Source: Verrucomicrobiaceae bacterium
GTDB taxonomy: Bacteria > Verrucomicrobiota > Verrucomicrobiia > Verrucomicrobiales > Verrucomicrobiaceae
Assembly: GCA_947458455.1 (NCBI GenBank)
Contig: CANGYJ010000005.1
Location: 310,001-374,000 of the forward strand
Reading direction: 5' to 3'
DNA: 64,000 bases
Under the pieces are notes generated by a model that was not told the origin of the DNA, did no database searches, and saw nothing but the letters and a program-made list of their open reading frames with translations. Of this stretch, positions 32,492 through 40,849 are shown in pieces. A program made the translations under genes and the position numbers. Position 1 is the first letter of the stretch, and each line of letters opens with the position of its first letter.

Positions 32492-33589
32492 ATGAAGTTC
32501 AATATCAGCAAGGAAGCCTTTTTGGGGGCCATCAACCAAGTGCAGCATGTCGTCAGCTCTCGCACGACGCTCGCCATTCTTTCCAACGTACTTCTGAAGG
32601 CCAAAGACGGCGTTCTCGAGCTCACGACGACGGACCTGGATGTCGGCGTCACCTGCACGGTGCCCTGCGAAGTCTCCGAAGCCGGAGCCACGACCCTTCC
32701 CGCTCGCCGCCTCGCCACCATCGTGCGTGAACTTCCCGCCGAGGACATCGAGGTGAAAGTGGATGAGAAAAACGTAGCCTCCATCAAGAGCGGTCCCAGC
32801 TTTTTCAAGGTGCTCGGCCTCACCAGCGAGGAATTCCCTGCCCTGCCCCGCTTTGACGACGCACGGGAATTCAAGATCGAGCAGCAGATGCTGCGCGACT
32901 GCCTGCGCAAGACCAGCTACGCCATCTCGACGGACGAGACGCGTTATGTGCTCAATGGCATTCTCTTCTCATTCAAGGAAAATGCCCTCACTATGGTGGC
33001 CACGGATGGCCGCCGCCTCGCCATGGTGGAGCAGGAAATCGAATTCCCGCAAAGCCAGGAGATCGACATCATCGTGCCCACCAAGGCCGTGAACGAGCTC
33101 TCACGCCTCCTCGGAGATTCCGGCCTCGTCTCCATCAAAGTCACCGGCTCGCAAGTGGGCTTTGATCTGGGTGACGGCCTTCTCGTAAGCAAGCTCATTG
33201 ACGGCAATTACCCGAACTACCGCCAGGTCATCCCCGGCGAGTCGAAGGAGCGCATCCCCATCGAGCGTGAGGCCTTTCTCCGCGCCATCTCCCGCGTCTC
33301 GCTACTCACCACGGATAAATCGAACTCCATCAAGTTCATCTTTACCCCAGGTCAGGTCGAGATCGTCGCCTCCTCCCCAGACATTGGTGAGGCCCGTGAA
33401 ACCGTCGCGATCAATTACAAAGGTGCTTCCATCACCATCGCGTTCAATCCGGAGTTCTCCATGGCTCCGCTGCGAAATCTCAGCGCCGATGAGATTCATC
33501 TTCACCTCATTGATGAGATCAGCCCTGGCGTCATCCGCAGCGGCACGAATTTCCTCTATGTGCTCATGCCCATGCGCGTGAATGCCTAA
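32492..33589 (+). CDS. dnaN: DNA polymerase III beta sliding clamp (housekeeping)
   Basis: 365 aa, the normal size, ending in L-M-P-M-R-V-N-A. M-K-F-N-I-S-K-E-A-F-L-G-A-I-N-Q-V starts domain 1; D-E-T-R-Y-V-L-N-G-I-L-F and I-D-G-N-Y-P-N-Y-R are the domain 2 landmarks. It is the processivity factor of replication. dnaA and recF are not adjacent. The island encodes a second, longer clamp 17 kb to the left. Confidence 0.96.
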   Translation: MKFNISKEAFLGAINQVQHVVSSRTTLAILSNVLLKAKDGVLELTTTDLDVGVTCTVPCEVSEAGATTLPARRLATIVRELPAEDIEVKVDEKNVASIKSGPSFFKVLGLTSEEFPALPRFDDAREFKIEQQMLRDCLRKTSYAISTDETRYVLNGILFSFKENALTMVATDGRRLAMVEQEIEFPQSQEIDIIVPTKAVNELSRLLGDSGLVSIKVTGSQVGFDLGDGLLVSKLIDGNYPNYRQVIPGESKERIPIEREAFLRAISRVSLLTTDKSNSIKFIFTPGQVEIVASSPDIGEARETVAINYKGASITIAFNPEFSMAPLRNLSADEIHLHLIDEISPGVIRSGTNFLYVLMPMRVNA

Positions 33590-33619
33590 CTTAACGCTCC
33601 TTTCATCAACAGCCAGATT

Positions 33620-34141
33620 ATGAAAGCCCCCGCGCTGCTCTCCCTCGCCGCCCTCGTCTCGTTGGCCTCCTGCTATGGGCCAGGGCCAAAGCCCCCGCCC
33701 GGACCGCGTGGTTACTCTCTCGATCGTGCCCCAGGGGATGCCCGCTACGGCCAGGATCCTGCCGGTCCGGCAGACACGCGATACCTCGAAACTGGAGATC
33801 CTTCGCTCACGCCTCCGCCTCCCAATCCGAATGATCCGGCGGCTGCTTCCGTTCAGCCTCCAAACCCGGGCGAACCCGCCACCACGCCTCCTGGCCTCAC
33901 CCCACCAGCCACGGGCACCACGCCGCCACCACCTGTCGTCGTCACCCCACCAGCCACGACCACTCCGACGGCGCCTGTCACCCCTCCGAGTACGGGCAGC
34001 TATCCCACGGCCACTCGCACGAAGCCAGGTTTTGTGAAAAGCCCCTTCGATTCGCTCGGTCGTGAGATCGACGTCCGTGAGATGCGCTCCGGCCAGAAGG
34101 CCCGCTGCCCCTACACGCAGAAGGTTTTCCTCGTGCCGTAA
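33620..34141 (+). CDS. Proline/threonine-rich lipoprotein
   Basis: 173 aa. The lipobox L-A-S-C ends at Cys18 after a hydrophobic segment, so it is a lipoprotein. Residues about 60-130 are a Pro/Thr/Ala-rich low-complexity spacer. The last 35 residues (S-P-F-D-S-L-G-R-E-I-D-V-R-E-M-R-S-G) are ordered and look like the conserved functional part. It lies 30 nt after dnaN, though a functional link is not implied. Function unknown. Confidence 0.75.
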   Translation: MKAPALLSLAALVSLASCYGPGPKPPPGPRGYSLDRAPGDARYGQDPAGPADTRYLETGDPSLTPPPPNPNDPAAASVQPPNPGEPATTPPGLTPPATGTTPPPPVVVTPPATTTPTAPVTPPSTGSYPTATRTKPGFVKSPFDSLGREIDVREMRSGQKARCPYTQKVFLVP

Positions 34142-34198
34142 GTCCTGATTCGGGTTGCCTCATCGAGGGCGACCTTCTTGAATCAGGAATCTTGAAAC

Positions 34199-35077
34199 AT
34201 GAATCAGGAATCCAGCATCGCCATCCTCGCCCCGGGCTTACTCGGCGGCTCGCTGGCCTTGGCGGTGAGGAAAAAGTTCCCGCTGGCCGTGATTCGTGTG
34301 TGGGCGAGACGTGCGGAAGCGCTGGATGAGGTGCGGCAGCGGCTTCCTTGCGCCATGGGCAGCACCAGCATCGCGGAGACCCTGCAGGACGCCTCTATCG
34401 CTATCCTGTGCATGCCGGTGCAGCACATGAAAGCCGCAGCGGAGCGGATCATCGCAGCTAAAACCACTCCCGAGCTTCTCGTCACCGATGTGGGCAGCGT
34501 GAAAGGCAGCGTCGTGACGACCTTGGAGCCAGTTTTTGCCTCCAAAGGCATTCCCTTCATCGGCAGCCACCCAATGGCCGGCTCGCACGCCACCGGCATG
34601 GCGCATGCGCGGGCGGATCTTTTCCAAAATGCCGCCTGCCTGCTCACCCCAGTCGAAAACACACCAGCTCCGGCTCTAGAGCGCCTGCGTGCTTTCTGGT
34701 CCGCCCTCGGGTGCCGGGTCCTTGAAATGAACCCGGCGGAGCATGACCGCCATGTGGCTCGCATCTCGCATCTGCCCCATGCGATGGCCGTTCTGACCAC
34801 ACTCGCCGCATTGAGGGCTGATACCCGCGCCATCCCATGCGCCGCGGGCGGCTTTCGGGATACCACCCGCGTCGCAGCGGGGGATCCCACCATGTGGAGT
34901 GGCATTCTTCGTGAAAACCGCGCTGAAGTGCTCGCCGCGCTGCAGGATGCCTCCGGGCATCTAAATGACCTCATCGAGCTTTTGACCTCTGGGGATGAGG
35001 CCCAGCTCGCCGCCTTCCTTGCCTCCGCCAAAGCCCTGCGAGACCTCGTGCCAGCCTCTCCCGAACTCAGGCGCTGA
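34199..35077 (+). CDS. tyrA: Prephenate dehydrogenase
   Basis: 292 aa. The NAD-binding motif is A-P-G-L-L-G-G-S-L (the family's G-x-G-L-I-G-G-S with the first Gly replaced). T-D-V-G-S-V-K and G-S-H-P-M-A-G-S carry the conserved catalytic/substrate His region; H-L-P-H-A in the helical domain is also conserved. It oxidises prephenate to 4-hydroxyphenylpyruvate for tyrosine synthesis. It is convergent with rex. Confidence 0.9.
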   Translation: MNQESSIAILAPGLLGGSLALAVRKKFPLAVIRVWARRAEALDEVRQRLPCAMGSTSIAETLQDASIAILCMPVQHMKAAAERIIAAKTTPELLVTDVGSVKGSVVTTLEPVFASKGIPFIGSHPMAGSHATGMAHARADLFQNAACLLTPVENTPAPALERLRAFWSALGCRVLEMNPAEHDRHVARISHLPHAMAVLTTLAALRADTRAIPCAAGGFRDTTRVAAGDPTMWSGILRENRAEVLAALQDASGHLNDLIELLTSGDEAQLAAFLASAKALRDLVPASPELRR

Positions 35078-35078
35078 A

Positions 35079-35744
35079 TCAGCGAATGAAGTAACTCAGG
35101 TTTTCCAGCTCCACGGCCAGATCCACGCTGTTCACCACCACGTTTTCGGGGGTTTCCAGCACGGTGGGTGAGAAATTCAGGATCGCCTGGATACCGTGAG
35201 CTACGAGTTCATTGCAGACAGACTGCGCATTGATCGCAGGCACAGTCAGGATCGCCATTTTCACATTGTTTTTGAGGATGTAATCCGCCAAGCCGCCCAT
35301 GGGTAACAAAGGCACGGTAAACTGCCCCGCAGCCTTCGGCAGCAAATCAAAGGCCGCCGTGATCTCAAAGCCCTCCTTGCGAAAGCCGCCATAGCGCAGC
35401 AGCGCCGAGCCGAGATTTCCCACGCCCACGAGGATCACCGGCTGCAGCCGGTTCTGCCCCAGCACGTCACCGATCATTTTGCGCAGAGCTTCCACGTTGT
35501 AACCCAGGCCACGGGTGCCTAGCTGGCCGAAATAAGCCAAATCCTTGCGGAGCTGTGTCGATTTCACGCCTGCCGCCTTCGCCAGCGCCGCCGAGGAGAC
35601 CATATCCACCCGGTTATCCCGCAGCTTCTGCAAGCAACGCAGATAGATGGAGAGGCGGTAGATGGCCTTCCGAGGGGGGCTGGGCGGTTTGGTTCCGGAC
35701 ACGAGATCGCGATCCAGCCACGCCGGGGCCGTTTTGTCAATCAT
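35079..35744 (-). CDS. rex: Redox-sensing transcriptional repressor Rex
   Basis: About 221 aa. The winged helix (V-S-S-A-A-L-A-K-A-A-G-V-K-S-T-Q-L-R-K-D-L-A-Y-F-G-Q-L-G-T-R-G-L-G-Y) and the Rossmann fold (V-I-L-V-G-V-G-N-L-G-S-A-L-L) are characteristic. Rex binds NADH or NAD and derepresses fermentative and respiratory genes when NADH is high. A Pro-rich tail precedes the helix. The ATG at 35744 is chosen since codons upstream do not match the family. Confidence 0.93.
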   Translation of the reverse strand: MIDKTAPAWLDRDLVSGTKPPSPPRKAIYRLSIYLRCLQKLRDNRVDMVSSAALAKAAGVKSTQLRKDLAYFGQLGTRGLGYNVEALRKMIGDVLGQNRLQPVILVGVGNLGSALLRYGGFRKEGFEITAAFDLLPKAAGQFTVPLLPMGGLADYILKNNVKMAILTVPAINAQSVCNELVAHGIQAILNFSPTVLETPENVVVNSVDLAVELENLSYFIR

Positions 35745-35811
35745 GGCTCCAGTCACCCTGGTTTTGCGCTGGCAAAACCCGCGCCCTTCGCCACATCTTG
35801 CCGCCACGCCG

Positions 35812-37230
35812 ATGCCCACTCACCCTACGCTCCCTTTGGCAGATCGCTACGCCCGTTTTCGCGACACGGTCTTCGGCGGCGTGGAGGATCGTGGCACGCT
35901 GCCCGGCCTCGACGAGGCCTGGACGGAGCTCGACTGGCAGAGCCTGTGGTTTGCCGGAACCTTCGGCACGCAATTCACGACCACCGACGGCCAAAAAATC
36001 GAGGTCACCGATTTCGGCACTTGGAATTCCGGCCCCGGCCCGGATTTCACTGGGGTCACCCTTCACGTGGAGGGTGAATCGCGCCGCGGAGATCTCGAAC
36101 TCGATACCGACGCCCGCGATTGGGAGCATCATGCCCACGGCTCAAATCCCGGCTACGACCGTGTCGTACTCCATCTCGTCCTCCGCACACCGGAGACACG
36201 GTTTTTTACCCGCACCAGCCAGCATCGCGAGGTGCCGCAGGTCCTTTTAAATGCCGCCATGCTACCAGCGGATGCCACACCCGCTCGTGGCTTGGCTGCC
36301 GCCCGCCTTGGCCGCTGCGCCACACCACTCGCCGCCCTAGATGCGTCTAGGGCGCAGTCCATCATCGAATCTGCGGCCCAGTTTCGCCTCGAGCGGAAAA
36401 GCCGCTGCCTTCACCGCCTCGTGCAGGCTCAAGGCCGCGAGCAGGCCATTTTTCAGTCTCTGGCTCAAACGCTTGGGTATCGGAACAACCAGCAGCCCTT
36501 CGTCATCCTCACCCAGCGGCTTCCGATTCGTGATTTGCTCACCCGGGAGGCTTTGGAGCGTGAAGCCATGCTTTTTGGCGTGAGCGGCTTCCTCGAAAAA
36601 ATCCGCGTTGAGGACACCGCCGATGCTACGCGTGGCTACTTGCGCCATTTATGGAGTCAGTGGTGGAAGCAGCGTAATGCCTGCGCCCGTTGGATCGAGC
36701 CGCAGAGCCTTCCACGATGGAATCTGGCCGCCACACGCCCCGGCAATCACCCGCAGCGCCGCCTCGGTGCCCTCGCTGCCATGCTTTCGTCTTGGAACCG
36801 CCTCAGTGAGCCGCTCACCGATGCCTCTCGTTGGAGCCAGCCCGCCTGGAAAGACACGCTCGCCGCCTTACAGCACGAGTTTTGGACCTCCCACTACACC
36901 CTCACCGCCTCGCCCGCCGCGAAACCGATCGCCCTCATCGGCGAGACCCGCGTGCATGAGATGCTCGCCAATGTGGCCTACCCTCTCCTCGTGCCTGAGC
37001 GCACTCGTTTGTGGGCCGAGTACCTCGAGCTGCCCGCCCTGCTCGATAATCAAAAAGTCCGCCGCGCCATGCTGCGGCTCTTTGGCGAAAATTCCCCCCT
37101 CGCCGCCTCCCTCAGCACTCGGCTCCATCATCATCAGGGCCTGCTGCAAATTTATGAGGACTTCTGCCTGGAGGACGACAGCGCCTGCTCCTCCTGCCCG
37201 TTCCCCGAGCGGCTCAAAGAGTGGGCGTGA
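35812..37230 (+). CDS. DUF2851 family protein
   Basis: About 472 aa. The DUF2851 landmarks are present: E-L-D-W-Q-S-L-W-F near the start, D-F-G-T-W-N-S-G-P-G-P-D-F, G-D-L-E-L and the C-terminal cysteine set S-A-C-S-S-C-P-F-P-E-R. The function is unknown; the first half resembles a nuclease-like fold in other members. It starts 67 nt from rex in the opposite direction and ends just before the convergent PrsW gene. Confidence 0.85.
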   Translation: MPTHPTLPLADRYARFRDTVFGGVEDRGTLPGLDEAWTELDWQSLWFAGTFGTQFTTTDGQKIEVTDFGTWNSGPGPDFTGVTLHVEGESRRGDLELDTDARDWEHHAHGSNPGYDRVVLHLVLRTPETRFFTRTSQHREVPQVLLNAAMLPADATPARGLAAARLGRCATPLAALDASRAQSIIESAAQFRLERKSRCLHRLVQAQGREQAIFQSLAQTLGYRNNQQPFVILTQRLPIRDLLTREALEREAMLFGVSGFLEKIRVEDTADATRGYLRHLWSQWWKQRNACARWIEPQSLPRWNLAATRPGNHPQRRLGALAAMLSSWNRLSEPLTDASRWSQPAWKDTLAALQHEFWTSHYTLTASPAAKPIALIGETRVHEMLANVAYPLLVPERTRLWAEYLELPALLDNQKVRRAMLRLFGENSPLAASLSTRLHHHQGLLQIYEDFCLEDDSACSSCPFPERLKEWA

Positions 37231-37240
37231 CCTGCTTTCG

Positions 37241-38881
37241 TCACGCCTCCGCGAAGCGCCGCCAGTAAAGCACCGCCAGCGGCACATAGCCCAGGCACTC
37301 CTTCGCCGCATCCGCCACGCCAGCCATGGAACGAGCATCCGTGGCCGTCACCACCAGTACCGCTGCCACCAGCAGCGCACAACCCAGCGTGAAAACCGCC
37401 CGCAGCGCAAAGGTGCTCCTCCTCGGCTCGGCCTCCTGCAGCAGCAGATCAATGAAGCGTGAGGCCAGTAGCACAAAGAGCACCAGCGAAAGGAACCCAC
37501 CCTCCTCCGCCAGCATTTCAGACGATGGCAGCCAGTCATACAGCCCGTGCAGCAGCACAACGCCCGCAAAGGTCGCCATGAACTGCCCCACCTCGGCGAA
37601 GCCGCTGCGAAACATCCGATACAGGCTGTGCGCCGTGATCGCCGTTATTGAGAGGTGCAGGAAATTCGCCGTCAGCAGCCGGGTGATGGCCGAGGAAAGA
37701 CCATGCTCCGCATAATACTGCACATTCTCCTCAATGGCGAAGCCCAGGCCCACAAACGCACCCGTGATCAGCGCCCGCCCCGGAGCACGCTGCCTCAGCA
37801 GCCAGGGCAGAAAGACGGCAAAAAGAGCCAGCTTGCACACCTCCTCCCGCATCCCCACACCCATGATGTAATACCAAACATCATGCGGGAACTCCCCACC
37901 TGCCTTCAGCCCCTGCACATGCTCCTGCCAGGCCAGGATCGAAAGCGTCGGCCACACGCTGAAGACACCCGCCAGCACTGGCAGCACCGGCCTTGCCCAG
38001 CGCATCCCATCACGCCCATCGTGCTGCACCAGAATCACCAGCCACACCAGCCCCGCGAAGAGCGTAAAACCCACCAGCAGCCATGGAATGTCCGTGAAAT
38101 GATCCAGCAGCAGTCCCTTCCATTGCAGCGGCACATCCTGCAGGAGTGCCCCAGTAAAATACTGATCCAGCGGCGGACTCTCCTCCACCCAGCCAGGCTC
38201 CGCACGCATCTGGCGAAGACTGTCCACATCATCCGCCGCCACCGCCAGGTTCAGCGCCGATCTCCGCGCCTCCTTCGCCTCCGGGAAATGCATCCCCTCC
38301 CGCATCATCCACGGCACCGCGTCATGCGAGTCCATCCCCATGAGCGCCAGCCCTGCCCGCAACTCGTTCGCCAGCATCGGCGGCGGCTCCTTCAGCGCCT
38401 GCTGCTCCAACCTTTCGCGGGCTTTCACACCATCCGGCAGTTCACGGATCAAAGAAGCGCGGATGTAATCATGCACCAGCCCCTTCGTCACCCCCGCCGC
38501 ATGGCGATCAATCACTTGCCGCCAGTCACGCCCATCGAACACGCCGTTCTGTGAAAAGGCATCAAAAGCCGTCCGCAGCGTCTCCTCATCATCCAGCTTG
38601 CGTGCCATCACCATCACCTGCCGCCGCAGCCAGGTAGCCAGCGCCCGTGGATCTGGCTCCCTCATCGAAATCAGCCTGCTGTAGTCCGCCTGGAGCCGCT
38701 GCTCCACCAGCGGCACCGGAGGTTCCGAAGGTAAAGAACCCGATTTCGTCGTCACGATCAGGCTCGCGATCAAAAAACCCGCCGCCACGATCGTCCCCGC
38801 CGTGCGCAGGAGAAAGCGTCGGTCCCGCGTGAGGTAAAACACCCTCGAACGCCAGCCATGAAGAATCCCCACCTCGCTCAT
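37241..38881 (-). CDS. PrsW-family intramembrane metalloprotease
   Basis: About 546 aa with at least nine hydrophobic segments. PrsW active-site motifs are visible: M-R-E-E-V-C-K (E-E-x-x-K), F-A-I-E-E-N-V-Q-Y and two conserved His regions (H-S-L-Y-R, H-G-L-Y-D-W). An N-terminal non-membrane part of about 200 residues lies between the first and second spans, which is unusual for PrsW and may be a sensor. PrsW proteases cleave membrane anti-sigma factors. The start overlaps the previous stop (ATGA). Confidence 0.85.
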   Translation of the reverse strand: MSEVGILHGWRSRVFYLTRDRRFLLRTAGTIVAAGFLIASLIVTTKSGSLPSEPPVPLVEQRLQADYSRLISMREPDPRALATWLRRQVMVMARKLDDEETLRTAFDAFSQNGVFDGRDWRQVIDRHAAGVTKGLVHDYIRASLIRELPDGVKARERLEQQALKEPPPMLANELRAGLALMGMDSHDAVPWMMREGMHFPEAKEARRSALNLAVAADDVDSLRQMRAEPGWVEESPPLDQYFTGALLQDVPLQWKGLLLDHFTDIPWLLVGFTLFAGLVWLVILVQHDGRDGMRWARPVLPVLAGVFSVWPTLSILAWQEHVQGLKAGGEFPHDVWYYIMGVGMREEVCKLALFAVFLPWLLRQRAPGRALITGAFVGLGFAIEENVQYYAEHGLSSAITRLLTANFLHLSITAITAHSLYRMFRSGFAEVGQFMATFAGVVLLHGLYDWLPSSEMLAEEGGFLSLVLFVLLASRFIDLLLQEAEPRRSTFALRAVFTLGCALLVAAVLVVTATDARSMAGVADAAKECLGYVPLAVLYWRRFAEA

Positions 38882-39210
38882 GACACCGCTTCTCCATCCT
38901 TCGAGCTGCCCCGCCACCAGTCCGCCTCCCGTTCCCACGAAGCAGCAGGCTTTTCATCCGTCTTCCCCGCGTTCGCATGCGCTTCACGCTCCTCCTCTTC
39001 GGCCATCTCCATCAACAGCCGCACATGAGGCGGCGGATTCACCGAGCGCCGCCAGATCACCCACATCAGCGTGGCAAAACAGCCCAGCAGAAAAAACAGC
39101 GTCGCCAGCGTGATGAGTACAAACCACTGTGCTGCCGGCACCACCTCGGAGGCCGTCATCGCCTCCGCTGGCCTATCCATCCAGGTCATGAAAGCGGTAG
39201 GCTTGTGCAT
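38878..39210 (-). CDS. Single-span membrane protein, 110 aa
   Basis: Residues about 28-52 (W-F-V-L-I-T-L-A-T-L-F-F-L-L-G-C-F-A-T-L-M-W-V-I-W) form one membrane helix. A charged cytoplasmic tail rich in Glu follows (E-M-A-E-E-E-E-R-E-A-H). It is coupled by ATGA to the PrsW protease, so it is a likely partner or substrate. Several in-frame ATGs exist; 39210 avoids a long overlap with the GNAT gene. Confidence 0.7.
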   Translation of the reverse strand: MHKPTAFMTWMDRPAEAMTASEVVPAAQWFVLITLATLFFLLGCFATLMWVIWRRSVNPPPHVRLLMEMAEEEEREAHANAGKTDEKPAASWEREADWWRGSSKDGEAVS

Positions 39211-39226
39211 GGCGGAAATGGCAAAA

Positions 39227-39697
39227 TTAAATGTCAAACACCAGCCGCATCGGGATCATCTTCGAGAACTGGAACCCGTGTTTATTGAAAAACGCCTGCG
39301 ATTCCGCGCTGATGCGGTCCGTCAACAGCGTGATGCGCTTGAAGCGCTTCTCCTTCGCAAAAGCGATCGCGTGATCCAGCAAAAGGCCGCCGTAGCCTTG
39401 GCGGCGATGCTGCGGATGCACGATCACATCCTCCATCAGGATCACCATCCCGCCTTCCGCCGTCGAGATCGTAAAAAGCAGATTCACCATCCCCAGCAGC
39501 ATATGGTCCGTCCGCAAAACAAAGATCCGCCCGCGGTTTGGCTGTTCCAGAATCATCCGCACCCCATGCTCCTGCTTCGCTGGGTCCGGTTTAAAATCCT
39601 CCTCCTCACTGAAAAGCGCCGCCAGCAGCTCCACGAGCTGAGGCATATCTTCGAGGGTGGCCGGCTCGATGCGCGGCTCGCTGGAGTTTTGGGTCAT
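39227..39697 (-). CDS. GNAT family N-acetyltransferase
   Basis: About 156 aa. The acetyl-CoA motif A region is V-I-V-H-P-Q-H-R-R-Q-G-Y-G-G-L-L-L (R/Q-x-x-G-x-G/A), preceded by the beta-4 strand M-V-I-L-M-E-D. F-F-N-K-H-G-F is the usual motif B. The acceptor is unknown. It is upstream of the small membrane protein on the same strand. Confidence 0.88.
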   Translation of the reverse strand: MTQNSSEPRIEPATLEDMPQLVELLAALFSEEEDFKPDPAKQEHGVRMILEQPNRGRIFVLRTDHMLLGMVNLLFTISTAEGGMVILMEDVIVHPQHRRQGYGGLLLDHAIAFAKEKRFKRITLLTDRISAESQAFFNKHGFQFSKMIPMRLVFDI

Positions 39698-39840
39698 GAG
39701 AGCGGTCTGAATGAGGCGCGAGGATAGCGGGATGCCCGCCCCTGTCACAAAATATTCCAAGCCCCACACAATTCCCCTTCGCGGCGCCGTTGCGCCCCAT
39801 GAATGGCCGCTCCCCACGGCACCTCAACCGCCTCAAGACC

Positions 39841-40653
39841 ATGAAAACCAAATCCACTCACCGCCTCATGCTGCTCGCGCTCTGCGCCCTCGGCATCACC
39901 GCCCTTCGCGCCCAGCAAGCCCCCAAACCACCCGCTGCCGCTCCAGCGCCCACCCCGGAAACACGCCAACCCGAGGCCCCACCACGCCGCGAAATACCCC
40001 GCGAACCCTCGCGTGAAAATCCACGCGCCAATCCCGAGCGTGAACGCGAACACCCTCAACCTCAGCGTGGCGAATCCGCCCCTCAACCCCCTCGCAATAC
40101 CGACCGTCAACAAGGTCAACAAGGTCAACGCACCCCCCGCGAAGGCTCCCCACGCCGCGAGGAAGACCGCTCCTTCCGTGGCTCCCCAGATCACCGCCAA
40201 GGCCCGCCTCCCATGAGGCACCGAGACCACGACCGCCGCCGCAGCCCTCAGCCACAAGGCCGCATGGAAGATCGTCGAGATGATCGCATACCCTCTCCCC
40301 AGCACTTCCGCTCCCCGCGTGGCCCCGAAGGCGAGCGTCACGACTTCTCTCCCAGCCAGCGCGGCTCCGAACAGCGCCGCCCGGAAAATTTCCGTGGCCC
40401 CGCTCCTCGTGATGGTGACTTCCGCCGTGATGACCATGGCCCGCGCAATGACTTCCGCCGCCATGACCACAGCCCCCGCGACGACCGCCGCGGCCCACCG
40501 CCACCCATGATGCATCGCGATGGTGAACGCGACCAAGGCCCTCGCGGCCTACAAGACCGTGACGAACCTCGCCGGGGCCCCGAAACTCGTTTCCAGCCTC
40601 GCGGCGATCACAACGATCGCCGCCCACGCGGCCCCGAGCCCCGTGGAGCCTAA
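39841..40653 (+). CDS. Exported Arg/Asp/Pro/Gly-rich low-complexity protein
   Basis: 270 aa. The signal peptide is M-K-T-K-S-T-H-R-L-M-L-L-A-L-C-A-L-G-I-T followed by A-L-R-A-Q-Q. The remainder is disordered, made of P-R-x-x, R-D-D and R-G-P-type motifs with alternating charge. No domain is recognised. The signal peptide plus a good terminator directly downstream favour this strand over the long opposite-strand frame. It could bind polyanions or coat the surface. Confidence 0.6.
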   Translation: MKTKSTHRLMLLALCALGITALRAQQAPKPPAAAPAPTPETRQPEAPPRREIPREPSRENPRANPEREREHPQPQRGESAPQPPRNTDRQQGQQGQRTPREGSPRREEDRSFRGSPDHRQGPPPMRHRDHDRRRSPQPQGRMEDRRDDRIPSPQHFRSPRGPEGERHDFSPSQRGSEQRRPENFRGPAPRDGDFRRDDHGPRNDFRRHDHSPRDDRRGPPPPMMHRDGERDQGPRGLQDRDEPRRGPETRFQPRGDHNDRRPRGPEPRGA

Positions 40654-40670
40654 CATTTAGCCCCACTCCC

Positions 40671-40704
40671 AAAGGCAGCCGTATTGAACGGCTGCCTTTT
40701 TTCA
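40671..40704 (+). terminator. Rho-independent terminator
   Basis: AAAGGCAGCCG (40671-40681) pairs with CGGCTGCCTTT (40689-40699), followed by T residues. Confidence 0.85.
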
Positions 40705-40776
40705 TGCTATACCACGCCTCCGCCGCGCTTCTGACGGCGAAAAGCGGCGCTACCTCGATAGGACAAGGCAACGCTC

Positions 40777-40817
40777 TTCACACCTTCTTAACGCCCCGCC
40801 TTCGGCCCTTCACTGGC
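40777..40817 (+). promoter_or_regulatory. 41-bp conserved motif upstream of kup
   Basis: TTCACACCTTCTTAACGCC, 13 variable bases, then TTCACTGGC. The same motif with identical spacing occurs before the sensor kinase gene at 43686-43726. The two TTCAC half-sites are 32 nt apart. The motif ends 32 nt before the kup ATG. It is a probable binding site for the KdpE-like regulator. Confidence 0.6.
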
Positions 40818-40849
40818 ACCCACAGCTCGCTCGCGGAGCCTGCGGCGTC

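Noticed and set aside
39745-40771. Long minus-strand open frames of 263-291 codons opposite the Arg/Pro-rich gene
   Set aside because: They mirror a GC-rich low-complexity sequence, have no signal or domain, and would cross a strong plus-strand terminator; the plus frame has a signal peptide.
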